Part shown: one piece after another, positions 9,519 through 17,761 of the stretch
How positions within the stretch are numbered: the stretch's first letter is position 1
How the letters are laid out: every line of letters starts with the position of its first letter
Source: Achromobacter insolitus
Lineage (GTDB): Bacteria; Pseudomonadota; Gammaproteobacteria; Burkholderiales; Burkholderiaceae_B
Reading direction: 5' to 3'
DNA length: 64,000 nt
Assembly (NCBI RefSeq): GCF_002209555.1
Contig: NZ_NJIF01000011.1
Coordinates: 1-64,000, forward strand
Made by a program: the position numbers and the translations under genes
Notes under the pieces: model-generated
Database searches by the model: none
Told to the model about the DNA's origin: nothing
The model's input: the letters and a program-made list of their open reading frames with translations, nothing else

Positions 9519-12005
9519 TTACGGTCTTGCGGGGGTGTCCGTTACCAGTCGGATCCAGTTCTGCACAAAGCGCGAATGCCGGCGCTGGTCCAGGCCGACC
9601 AGCAGGGCGGGGCTCAGCACTACCGGCTGCACGATGCCCTGGGAACGCGCCAGCACCGCTTCGGAGGTCCAGCGGCCGGGCGTATCTTCCATGATGGAGC
9701 CCAACGCGGCATGGCTGGACGCCACTTGCTGCCCCGCCGGCGACAGCAGCCAGTCCACCAGCGCGCGCGCCAACTCCGGGCTGGGGGCCGTGCGCGCGAT
9801 CAGCACCGAGCGCGCAAGCACCAGCACGTAGTCTTGCGGAAAGACCACCCCGATGGGCGCGCCAGCCGCCTGCCGCGACAGGGCGTAGGAGCCGAGGATG
9901 TTGTAGCCAATGTCGATCTGGTCGTTCTCGATCGCGTCCAGGATCTCGGCGCTGGTGGCGGACAGGCGCACACCTGCCTGGCCCATCGCGTTGGCCAGTC
10001 CCCAGAAGTTCGACGACACCAGCTCGTCCTGTTCCGCCAGCAGGTAGCCCACGCTGCTGGCCGCGATGTCATAGGTGCCGATGCGGCCGCGCAGCTTCGC
10101 CGAGTCGCGCTCCAGCAGACGCAGCAGGTCCTGCCGCGACCGCGGCACGGTGGCTTCGGTGTAGCGTTTGGGGTTGTAGACGATGACGGCCGGCTCGAAA
10201 GTGAAGCCGTAGACTTCATGGCGCCAGATGGCCCATGAGGGCAGCTTGGCGGCATAGGGCGACGAATAGCTCAGCGCATAGCCGTCGTTGGCCAGCCGGA
10301 TCTGAAGGTCCGAAGCCGAACTCATCAGCACGTCCACGTCTTTCAGTTGCCCGCTCACTGCGGCTTCGTAGAGTTCGCGGCTGCCCATTTCGCGATACAC
10401 GACGGTCACGTCCGGCCGCTGCGACTGGAAGCCCTGGATCAGCGGCGCGACCACCGGCGTGTCCGTGGGCCCGGCAATGGTCAGCACCCGCGACGTGGGT
10501 TGCGGCGCGGCGTAGCGGGTGACGATTTCGGGGATGTCGGCGGCGCGCGCCTCGGGGGAGGACGAGGCCAGCAGCAGGCCCATCATGCACAGCGCGCCCA
10601 GGCAGGCGGCAGCGGCGCGCCCCGGCGCGGAGCGCGCCAGCGGCAGGATCACGCGCGCCGTCAGCCCCCCGCCTGGCCGGTCCTGCAGCCAGAGCGACCC
10701 GCCATGGGCGGTGGCCACCGAGCGCACGATCGACAACCCCAGTCCGGACCCCGGCTGGGCTTCACCGGCGCGGCCGCGCGTGAAGCGCTGTTGCACGGCG
10801 TCTTTTTCGTCGTCGGCCACGCCCGGGCCGCGGTCGGACACAGTGAGCGCCACGCGGAACCCGGCCACTGGCGTCGCCTGGATGTCGACGGGGCCGTCCG
10901 GCGCGTAGCGCAGCGCGTTGTCCACCAGGTTGCGCAGCATTTCGCGCAAGGCGACGCGGTCGCCGGCGATGCGGGCGCGGCGTACTTCTGGCGCGATCTC
11001 GATGCGCAGGCGCTGCGCCTCCAGCGGTCCGATGCGGCGCCGCGTTTCGTTGACGGTCTCGGCCACGCCCACCAATGTGCGCGAGCCTTGTCCCAGGCGA
11101 TGGGTGATGGTCGCGTCCATGAGCAGCTGGTTGATCAGCTGGCTCGCATGCATGGCGTTCAGATGGATGCGTTCCAGGCGGGCATGCAGTCGCTGCGGAT
11201 CGGTCTCGTCCAGGGCAACCTCGGCCTGCGCGCGCAGCGAGGCCAGCGGCGTTCGGACCTGGTGCGCGGCATCCGCCACCAACGTATTGAGCGTGCCCAT
11301 GACGCCGGACAGGCGCTGCATGAATGCGTTCAGTGCTTCGACCAGCCGCCGGACTTCGCGCGGGACGGGCGTTACCAACGGCGCCAGATCGTCTGGCGCG
11401 CGGCCGCGCAACTCTCGTTCCACCACGCTTAGCGGCGCGAAGGCGCGCTGCACGCCGAACCAGAGCAGGCCCAGCGCCACCAGGGACACCACGACCAGCG
11501 GCAGCGCGGTGCGTCCCAGGATCTCGTCGGCCAGGGCTTCGCGAGAGCCCAGAGTTTCAGCCACGCGCACGGTGACCCAGCCCGCATGCTGGCTGGCGGA
11601 CACCAGCCGGCCCACGGTCGCGACGCGCACGGGCTCATCGTGATAGCGCAGGTAGGTGAACACAGGAGTGGCCGATTGCGCCAGCGGCAGGCCGGGCGCC
11701 AGGTCTTCGTAGCCGGTAATGAGGCGGCCGTTGGAGGCGCGGGCTTCGTAGAACACGCGTTCGCCGCCAGACAGCATGGCCAGCGAGGACACCGGCGGTT
11801 CGACGGTGACGTTGTTGTCTTCGATCTGCACGGAACCGGCGATGGTCAGCGCCGAGGCCGCCAACAGCCGGTCAAAGGCCTGCTCCGCGGCACGCTGGGC
11901 GTAGCCGCGCAGGAAGAACACCAGCCCGATCAATGCGCAGGCCAGCAGCAGCACGCCCAATGCGAAGACGCGGCGGCGGATGGAGAAGTTTTCAGGGCTG
12001 TTCAT
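9519..12005 (-). CDS. Sensor histidine kinase fused to a periplasmic binding-protein domain
   Basis: An 828-residue fusion. Residues 1-200 form a TctE-like sensor with membrane segments near 12-33 and 167-185 and a periplasmic loop between. HisKA carries the phospho-acceptor in DAAHQVRTPL (His248). HATPase_c has NLVDNALRYAP (Asn363), DRGPGV and GSGLGL. A normal kinase would end near residue 456. Here a positively charged stretch, an 18-residue hydrophobic segment (about 464-482) and a signal-peptidase-like ARA/AD site (488/489) lead into a 340-residue domain homologous to the free binding protein at 8273-9370. Topology predicts that this domain is periplasmic. Its start overlaps the response-regulator gene by 14 bases. 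It probably senses the importer's ligand. An internal start for a separate binding protein cannot be excluded. Confidence 0.88.
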   Translation of the reverse strand: MNSPENFSIRRRVFALGVLLLACALIGLVFFLRGYAQRAAEQAFDRLLAASALTIAGSVQIEDNNVTVEPPVSSLAMLSGGERVFYEARASNGRLITGYEDLAPGLPLAQSATPVFTYLRYHDEPVRVATVGRLVSASQHAGWVTVRVAETLGSREALADEILGRTALPLVVVSLVALGLLWFGVQRAFAPLSVVERELRGRAPDDLAPLVTPVPREVRRLVEALNAFMQRLSGVMGTLNTLVADAAHQVRTPLASLRAQAEVALDETDPQRLHARLERIHLNAMHASQLINQLLMDATITHRLGQGSRTLVGVAETVNETRRRIGPLEAQRLRIEIAPEVRRARIAGDRVALREMLRNLVDNALRYAPDGPVDIQATPVAGFRVALTVSDRGPGVADDEKDAVQQRFTRGRAGEAQPGSGLGLSIVRSVATAHGGSLWLQDRPGGGLTARVILPLARSAPGRAAAACLGALCMMGLLLASSSPEARAADIPEIVTRYAAPQPTSRVLTIAGPTDTPVVAPLIQGFQSQRPDVTVVYREMGSRELYEAAVSGQLKDVDVLMSSASDLQIRLANDGYALSYSSPYAAKLPSWAIWRHEVYGFTFEPAVIVYNPKRYTEATVPRSRQDLLRLLERDSAKLRGRIGTYDIAASSVGYLLAEQDELVSSNFWGLANAMGQAGVRLSATSAEILDAIENDQIDIGYNILGSYALSRQAAGAPIGVVFPQDYVLVLARSVLIARTAPSPELARALVDWLLSPAGQQVASSHAALGSIMEDTPGRWTSEAVLARSQGIVQPVVLSPALLVGLDQRRHSRFVQNWIRLVTDTPARP

Positions 12006-12663
12006 GGCTTCGGGCCTGATAGCCCACGCCGCGCACCGTGACGATATCGATCGACGCGCCGGCGAGCTTTTTGCGCAGCCGCGATATCAGCAACTCCAGC
12101 GCGTTCAGGGTGCCGTCGTCCAGGTCGAAGAGCTGGTTCATCAGCCGTTCCTTGGCGACGGTCTGGCCCAGTTTGCCCAGCAGGATCTCCAACAGGCGGA
12201 ATTCGCGCCGCCCCAGCTCCAGGGGCGCGCCGGCCACGCTGACGTCGCGGTTGGCGAGGTCCAGGCTGAGGTTGCCGTAGACGGTGACGCTACTGGTCTG
12301 GCCGGCGGGGCGGCGCATCAGGGCGCGCAGCCGGGCCTCGAGTTCCCGCAGGTCGAAGGGCTTGACGAGATAGTCGTCGGCGCCCAGGTCCAGCATGTCG
12401 ATCTTGTCTTCGATTTCCGAGCGGGCGGTCATGACCAGGACGGGGGCTTCCAGTCCGGCGGCGCGCAATTCGCGGATGACGGTAAAGCCGTCCTTGCCGG
12501 GCAGGTTGATGTCCAGGACCAGGGCGTCCCAAGTTTCGTCCAGCCCCCAGCGTAACGCCGCCACGCCATCGCGCACCCATTGCACGCTGTGGCCGGCCGT
12601 ACGCAGCTTGCTTTCCACGGCATCGCCGAGATCGAGATTGTCCTCGACCAGCAAAATGCGCAT
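11992..12663 (-). CDS. OmpR-family response regulator (TctD/QseB type)
   Basis: A 223-residue regulator with a receiver domain (acidic pair Glu7-Asp8, phospho-acceptor Asp51 in LVLDINLPG, Lys in YLVKPFD) and a C-terminal winged-helix DNA-binding domain ending in the typical RGVGYQA. It is phosphorylated by the kinase whose gene overlaps its 3' end by 14 bases. By position it should control the ABC importer operon downstream. No specific operator was identified. Confidence 0.93.
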   Translation of the reverse strand: MRILLVEDNLDLGDAVESKLRTAGHSVQWVRDGVAALRWGLDETWDALVLDINLPGKDGFTVIRELRAAGLEAPVLVMTARSEIEDKIDMLDLGADDYLVKPFDLRELEARLRALMRRPAGQTSSVTVYGNLSLDLANRDVSVAGAPLELGRREFRLLEILLGKLGQTVAKERLMNQLFDLDDGTLNALELLISRLRKKLAGASIDIVTVRGVGYQARSHEQP

Positions 12664-13117
12664 GTGTTGTCTCCGTGTCTTTTGTGGCTTTCGGGGGAGT
12701 TTATAGGGGTGTGAGGGTTCTGTGGGTCTTGAGGCTTGCGGGTTGGTGCCGGGGTGCTGGTTCTTTAGGCGCCTGTCGCGTCGGGGGCTCGCGAGGCGCG
12801 GGGCAACGATTGCGGTCCGTAGCCTTCGCTCCGGACTGCCCCGTCGTCATCGTCGTCCAGGCCTTCGGCCTTTCCTTCCGATTCCCTCGGGCTTATCGAC
12901 GCCCCGCGCCTCGCGAGCCCCCGACGCGACAGGCTCGGCTGGTTGAAACTTCACGGGCGCTGGGGCGGGTGGTGTGCTTGGCGTTCTGGCCACGGACGAG
13001 TGGGGTTGGCGTGTCTTGCGGGGCCCGCCCCAGGCCGGCCGCGCGGGCGGCCTTTTGGGGCTTACGTGGTGTCTTGCGTCACGTGATGGCGCTGCGCGCT
13101 GGTGGTGGAGGCGTTCT
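12664..13117. other. Gene-free stretch upstream of the response regulator, containing repeat copy 3
   Basis: 454 bases with no supportable gene. It must hold the promoter for the response-regulator gene. It contains the inverted third copy of the repeat core (12771-12934) and a short hairpin followed by TTTT at 13037-13056. Otherwise nothing is recognisable. Confidence 0.6.
12771..12934 (-). repeat. Long-armed inverted repeat with conserved core, copy 3 (inverted)
   Basis: Arms 12771-12804 and 12901-12934 are exactly complementary over 34 bases. The 96 bases between are the core of copies 1 and 2 in reverse orientation, including the gtccggagc hairpin (here with one mismatch) and the aggcc-gaa-ggcct mini-hairpin. 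The arm sequence is unrelated to those of copies 1 and 2. The other parts of the 545-base element (the 15-bp and 14-bp hairpins) are absent here. Confidence 0.85.
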
Positions 13118-13377
13118 CTTTGTGACGCATATGGCAAGCGAGAACCGGGTCTGGGTATGGTGTTGTGTTGGGGAGATGGCCAAGCACGCGGTCGGCCAGT
13201 AAACGTCACTTCAACGCGAATGCCGGATGGGTGGCGCGCGTCCGGATCCGCATGCGCAAGCGGCTGTCCGTCGCGCGCCACCCATCACCGCCCATCCCCC
13301 AAGAGCTGGGGACCAATAGCAAATCATTCGTCGCATTCGCGCAAGCGAACACAATTGAAATTCAGAAAATCACGTAT

Positions 13378-13411
13378 GTCATTTACGGCCGCCCGCGCGG
13401 CCGTAAATGAC
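13378..13411. repeat. 14-bp perfect hairpin of repeat copy 2
   Basis: Arms 13378-13391 and 13398-13411 pair exactly around the loop cccgcg, as in copy 1. Three base pairs differ from copy 1 and all three are changed on both sides so that pairing is kept. Confidence 0.85.
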
Positions 13412-13474
13412 GGGCAGCACAAGAGTCGTCCCTGCCCACGGCTCTAGCAGCGCATCAATCCAAGACTCAAGTAG

Positions 13475-13635
13475 CCCTTCGGCGCGGGCGCGTGGGGGTG
13501 AGCAACCTCGATGCGCCCGAGGGAATCTGAAGGGAAGGCCGAAGGCCTGGACGAAGATGACGAGGGGGTAGTCCGGAGCGAAGGCTCCGGACCGCAATCG
13601 TGGGCGCTCGCCTCCCACGCGCCCGCGCCGAAGGG
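13475..13635. repeat. Long-armed inverted repeat with conserved core, copy 2
   Basis: Arms 13475-13496 and 13614-13635 are exactly complementary over 22 bases. The core between them matches copies 1 and 3, with the gtccggagc hairpin at 13571-13592 and the aggcc-gaa-ggcct mini-hairpin replacing the accgcc-gca-ggcggt of copy 1. Confidence 0.85.
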
Positions 13636-13689
13636 AGGCCTACGAAGATCTCGCAACGCACCGCCCAAAGACACCAGACCAGAAGAAAC

Positions 13690-15594
13690 CTACTCCTGCC
13701 CACCCACAGCAGGACTAATCTCCCCGATATACCGGCAATCCAGCTCCAGAGACAACTCATCCATCCCCAGAATATCAATCTCCACCGCAGTCCCGCGCTC
13801 CAGCTCCGGCATCCCGCCCACGCGCGTCACCAGCGGGGCGTTCGCGAAGCGCACGAGGTCCTCGCGCAGCACGTGCGCCACCGTCCGGGTCACGTTGTGC
13901 TGCTTGAGCCAGCGCAGGCACCAGTAGCGTTCCATCGCGCTCTGGAACTCCGCCCAGGCTGCGTACTGCGCGTCGAAAGCGCCGATGATGGCGAACAGGT
14001 CTGCGTCACGCGGCTTGAACGGGGCGACCAGGCGGGCCGATACGCCATGTTCGACGGCGGCGATCAGTTGCCACTGGTTCACCAGGTCCACGTAGCGGCG
14101 CAGCGGCGAGGTGCTCCAGGCGTATTGCGGCACGCCGATGGCTTCGTGCGGCAGGGCCTGGGTGCTCATGCGCACCCGGCCCGCCTGTTGCGATCGGTAG
14201 ATGCCCGGCACGCCGTGCTGATGCAGCAGCCCGCCCCAGAGATTGTTCGCCAGGATCATGTACTCGGCCACCATACGGTCCAGCGGCGCGTTGCGCTGGC
14301 GCGGCACCAGGCGCACCGGCGTGTCCGGATCATTCGGGTCGCCGTCCAGGTAGAAGCTGTACTCCACCCGAGAGTTGTTCTCGGGCTTGCCGCGCACGTT
14401 CTCGCGCTGGGCCGACAGGGCTTGCGCCAGCTTCCAGAGCGGGCGCAGCCAATGGCCGTAGGGCAGGTCGGCCGATGGATCGGACAGACTGGCCTCAGTG
14501 ATCTGGGCGTCCAGCATGTTGTGGCGCAGGTTCTCGCGCACCACCACGCGTTCCAGGCGGGTTTCCGATTCAATGATCTCCCCGGTTTCCGGGTCGGCCA
14601 CGACGTACAGGGACAGCGCCGGCACTTCGCGCCCGGCGTCCAGAGAGAACGCCTGAATGACGTTGTCTGGCTGCATCGGGATCTTGTCGCCCGGCATGTA
14701 GACGGTGGACAGGCGGGCGCGCGCCAGCTTGTCGAACTCGCTGTCGCGGGTCACGGTGATGCCCGGCGCCGCCACGTGCACGCCGACGCGCAGGCGGCCG
14801 TCGGGCAAGGTGGAAACGGACAGGGCGTCGTCGATTTCAGTGGTCGTGACATCGTCCACCGAATAGATCTCGGCGTCGGCCAGGGGCAAGTCACGGTCGA
14901 TCGGGGGCAGTTCCAGATCGGGGAATGCCAGCCCGCGCGGGAAGTTCACCGCCAGGAAGCGGCGCTTGTGCAGCGCCAGCGCATGCGGCCAGGCGCCCAG
15001 TTCCAGCAGCAGGCGATCGGGGCTCTTGCCCAGTTTGGCGCAGGCGGCGTCCAGCGCCTTCCATTGCTGAGAATTCTTGTCGGGACGGATCAGCAGCGAC
15101 TCCGCGGCCTGGGCAATGGGTTCGGGCAGGCGCCCGGCGGCCATTTCGTCCACCCATTCCTGCTGCTGCTCAGCCTGGCGCTGCTTCTTTTCCAGCGCCG
15201 CCAGCGCGGCCGCCAAGATGTCGGGCGGCGCGGGACGGTAACGGCCCTTGCCGCGGCGGTGGAAGTAGGCGGGCGCGCCGTGCAGGCGCATCAGGAGCGC
15301 CGCCTGCTCCACGGGCGTGGGCGCGTGGCCGAAGTAATCGGCGGCCAGGGCGGGGGAATCGAATTCTTCCTGCGGCGCGCACTCCCAAAGGAATTGCAGG
15401 TCCAGGGTCTCGGCGGTCGCGGCCGCCTGGCTCATCAGCGCGGCCGGTTCCGGCGCGGCAAAGGTGAACAAGGTGTTGGCGCGCTTGATCTTGCTGCGCT
15501 TGCCGGATTCCGATTCCACCTGCAGGCTGGCATCGGTCTCGGACAGGATATTGCCGGCCTTGAAGCTGCCGTCGTCTTCGTAAAACACATACAT
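13690..15594 (-). CDS. RNase II-family 3'-5' exoribonuclease (RNB domain)
   Basis: A 634-residue protein with a central RNB domain. The magnesium-binding acidic motif SVDDVTTTEIDDALSV (about residues 240-255) matches the catalytic aspartates of RNase II and RNase R. The STSPLRRYVDLVNQWQL stretch near residue 470 is the conserved RNB C-terminal motif. The N-terminal part lacks clear cold-shock domains and looks like a small beta domain plus winged helix, as in Deinococcus-type RNase II. The C-terminal 60 residues form an S1-like tail. The start is ATG at 15594; the longer frame would run into the yqiA gene. It probably degrades single-stranded mRNA. The standard rnb or rnr symbol is not applied because the domain layout differs. 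Confidence 0.85.
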   Translation of the reverse strand: MYVFYEDDGSFKAGNILSETDASLQVESESGKRSKIKRANTLFTFAAPEPAALMSQAAATAETLDLQFLWECAPQEEFDSPALAADYFGHAPTPVEQAALLMRLHGAPAYFHRRGKGRYRPAPPDILAAALAALEKKQRQAEQQQEWVDEMAAGRLPEPIAQAAESLLIRPDKNSQQWKALDAACAKLGKSPDRLLLELGAWPHALALHKRRFLAVNFPRGLAFPDLELPPIDRDLPLADAEIYSVDDVTTTEIDDALSVSTLPDGRLRVGVHVAAPGITVTRDSEFDKLARARLSTVYMPGDKIPMQPDNVIQAFSLDAGREVPALSLYVVADPETGEIIESETRLERVVVRENLRHNMLDAQITEASLSDPSADLPYGHWLRPLWKLAQALSAQRENVRGKPENNSRVEYSFYLDGDPNDPDTPVRLVPRQRNAPLDRMVAEYMILANNLWGGLLHQHGVPGIYRSQQAGRVRMSTQALPHEAIGVPQYAWSTSPLRRYVDLVNQWQLIAAVEHGVSARLVAPFKPRDADLFAIIGAFDAQYAAWAEFQSAMERYWCLRWLKQHNVTRTVAHVLREDLVRFANAPLVTRVGGMPELERGTAVEIDILGMDELSLELDCRYIGEISPAVGGQE

Positions 15595-15667
15595 GGTGGG
15601 GATCGTCCTGGGCGGCGCGCACGCGCCGTCTTGCGCAGCTATATAGAGTGTTGATGTCTGATACTGA

Positions 15668-16270
15668 TTATTGGGGGCGAACCTGCTTGTCGCCAAGGGC
15701 GAATTCAAGCACTTCGGGCATCCATTCCGCAAAGTCGGATAAACCGTGGTCGCTGCCTTGCACGATGTGCTGGCGGCAGCCCGCAAAGCGGTCGCGCATC
15801 TCGCGCCAATCCAGGACCTCGTCGCCGGTGGCCGCCACCAGGAAGTACCGGTCGGGTTGGGTGATGCGAGGGGCATGGATGGCGGCCAGTTCGTCCACGT
15901 ACTCGGGCAGGAAGACGAATGGCGCGTCGGAATGATACATGCGGTGCTCGCCGACCTGGGTGGCGAGATCCCGGGCGGCCTCGACCGCGGGATTCAGCAG
16001 CACGGCCTTGCAGCCCAGCTGTTCGGCCAGCCACGTAGCGTAGAAACCGCCCAGCGAAGAGCCGATCACGGTCAGCACCCGGGGGGAGTCCGCTCCGTCG
16101 AGTTGGCGTCTGGCGATGCCCATCGCCAGGTCGATGGCCTCGCGCGGGCTGGCGGGCAGTTGCGGGCAGGCCCAGGCCGCCGACAGGCCGCGCGCGGCCA
16201 TGGCGTCCGCCATCATCCTGGCCTTGAACGAGGTCGGCGAGGAACGGAAACCGTGCAGATAGAGGATCAT
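15668..16270 (-). CDS. yqiA: YqiA-like alpha/beta-fold esterase
   Basis: A 200-residue small hydrolase of the UPF0227/YqiA family. The N-terminal YLHGFRSSP oxyanion motif, the nucleophile elbow IGSSLGGFYA and the catalytic His in GSDHGLSDF are all present. YqiA cleaves short acyl esters such as palmitoyl-CoA in vitro; its physiological substrate is unclear. The start is ATG at 16270, 28 bases after the mpl stop, so mpl-yqiA-RNase are likely one transcript. The longer frame upstream has no typical N-terminus. Confidence 0.85.
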   Translation of the reverse strand: MILYLHGFRSSPTSFKARMMADAMAARGLSAAWACPQLPASPREAIDLAMGIARRQLDGADSPRVLTVIGSSLGGFYATWLAEQLGCKAVLLNPAVEAARDLATQVGEHRMYHSDAPFVFLPEYVDELAAIHAPRITQPDRYFLVAATGDEVLDWREMRDRFAGCRQHIVQGSDHGLSDFAEWMPEVLEFALGDKQVRPQ

Positions 16271-16298
16271 TGCTCGCCTTTGCGGTGTATTCCGGGAA

Positions 16299-17669
16299 TC
16301 AGCCGCGTGCCTGCAGGGCGTCCAGCAGCTTGCCGTGCACGCCGCCAAAGCCGCCATTGCTCATCACCAGCACCTGATCGCCCGGGCGGGCGGCGCCGGC
16401 CACGGCCGCGACCAGCGTGCCAATGTCATCGTAGCTGGAAGCCCGGTCGCCCAGGGGCGCCAGCACCTCGGCCGGATTCCAGCCCAGGGCGTGTTTGCCC
16501 GAATGGGCGCCGAAGCAGAACACCAGATCCGCATCGGCCAGGGCTTCGGGCAGGCGGGCCGCCATGGTGCCCAGCTTCATGGTGTTGGAACGCGGTTCCA
16601 GCACGGCCAAAATGCGGGCCGGACCGACCTGGCGGCGCAGGCCTTCCAGCGTGGTGGCGATGGCGGTGGGGTGGTGCGCGAAATCGTCGTAGACCTTGAT
16701 GCCGTTGACCGTGCCGCGCAATTCCATGCGGCGTTTCACGCCCGCGAAACGGCTCAGGGCTTCGATGCCTTGCGCGGCCGGCACGCCCACGTGTTCGGCG
16801 GCTGCCAGCGCCGCCAGTGCGTTCATGCGGTTGTGCTCGCCCGTCAGGTTCCAGCGCACGGTCCCGGCGGTCACGCCGCCGCGCAGCACGCTGAAGGCGC
16901 CCTCGGCATCGGGCGCGGTCGCCTGCCAGGCGCCATCGGCGCCGAACGTGACGGTTTCAGACCAGCAACCGCGGGCGATCACGCGGTCCAGCGCGGCGCA
17001 GCGCGCCGGCCGAACGATGCGGCCCGAACCGGGGATGGTGCGCACCAGGTGATGGAACTGGGTTTCGATCGCGGCGAGATCGGGGAAGATGTCCGCGTGA
17101 TCGTACTCAAGATTGTTCAGGATGGCCGTGCGCGGACGGTAATGGACGAACTTCGAGCGCTTGTCGAAGAAGGCTGTGTCGTACTCATCCGCTTCGATGA
17201 CGAAGGGGCGGCGCGACGGATCATAGCGGGCCGACACGTGCAAATCCTGCGCCACGCCGCCGATGAGGAAGTTGGGCGCCATGCCCGTGGCCTCCAGCAC
17301 CCAGGCCAGCATCGAGCTGGTGGTGGTCTTGCCGTGGGTGCCCGCCACGGCAAGAACGTGCTGGCCGGGCAGGATATTGTCGCCCAGCCATTGCGGCCCC
17401 GAGACGTAGCGCGCGCCCGAATCCAGGATGGCCTCCATCAGCGGATTGCCGCGGCTGACCACGTTGCCGATCACGTACAGATCGGGCTTGAGCGCCAATT
17501 GTTCGGCGCCGAAGCCTTCGATCAACTCGATTCCCTGTTCGGACAGTTGCGTGCTCATGGGCGGATACACGCCCGCGTCGCAACCAGTGACCTTGTGGCC
17601 GGCGGCGCGCGCGATCAGCGCCAAGCCGCCCATGAACGTACCGCAGATGCCAAGAATATGCAGGTGCAT
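16299..17669 (-). CDS. mpl: UDP-MurNAc:L-Ala-gamma-D-Glu-meso-DAP ligase
   Basis: A 456-residue Mur ligase that recycles the murein tripeptide by joining it to UDP-MurNAc in the cytoplasm. MHLHILGICGTFMGGLA starts the UDP-binding Rossmann domain. AVAGTHGKTTTSSM near residue 108 is the ATP-binding P-loop, and EADEYDTAFFDKRSKF and EHNRMNALAA are the other ligase signatures. ICGTFMGG separates Mpl from MurC. The start at 17669 sits 8-14 bases after a gaggag-like ribosome site. The frame stays open upstream through the promoter but has no support. Confidence 0.95.
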   Translation of the reverse strand: MHLHILGICGTFMGGLALIARAAGHKVTGCDAGVYPPMSTQLSEQGIELIEGFGAEQLALKPDLYVIGNVVSRGNPLMEAILDSGARYVSGPQWLGDNILPGQHVLAVAGTHGKTTTSSMLAWVLEATGMAPNFLIGGVAQDLHVSARYDPSRRPFVIEADEYDTAFFDKRSKFVHYRPRTAILNNLEYDHADIFPDLAAIETQFHHLVRTIPGSGRIVRPARCAALDRVIARGCWSETVTFGADGAWQATAPDAEGAFSVLRGGVTAGTVRWNLTGEHNRMNALAALAAAEHVGVPAAQGIEALSRFAGVKRRMELRGTVNGIKVYDDFAHHPTAIATTLEGLRRQVGPARILAVLEPRSNTMKLGTMAARLPEALADADLVFCFGAHSGKHALGWNPAEVLAPLGDRASSYDDIGTLVAAVAGAARPGDQVLVMSNGGFGGVHGKLLDALQARG

Positions 17670-17761
17670 TGAAAACTCTCCTGTCCTGCATTGTATATAT
17701 AGAGGCGGCGCGAGCCGCGGCCGGCTCGGCGTAAAACGGCCGCAGCGGTTATGATCGCGCC

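Larger units (their letters stand above)
13118..13663 (+). repeat. Intergenic repeat element, copy 2
   Basis: About 545 bases matching copy 1 at 1-545 in the same orientation and order: gagaaccgggtctggg block, 15-bp inverted repeat (13226-13240 with 13272-13286), 14-bp hairpin (13378-13411), long-armed inverted repeat (13475-13635), tail. It ends about 27 bases from the stop codon of the minus-strand RNase gene, the same placement as copy 1 beside apaH. Short frames inside are not conserved between copies. Confidence 0.8.

Noticed and set aside
1..13663. The two 545-base repeats as insertion sequences
   Set aside because: No transposase frame, no target-site duplication that I could see, and the outer ends are not inverted repeats of each other.
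13600..15654. A 684-codon plus-strand frame across the RNase gene
   Set aside because: Antisense shadow that also runs through the repeat element; no start signal or domain.
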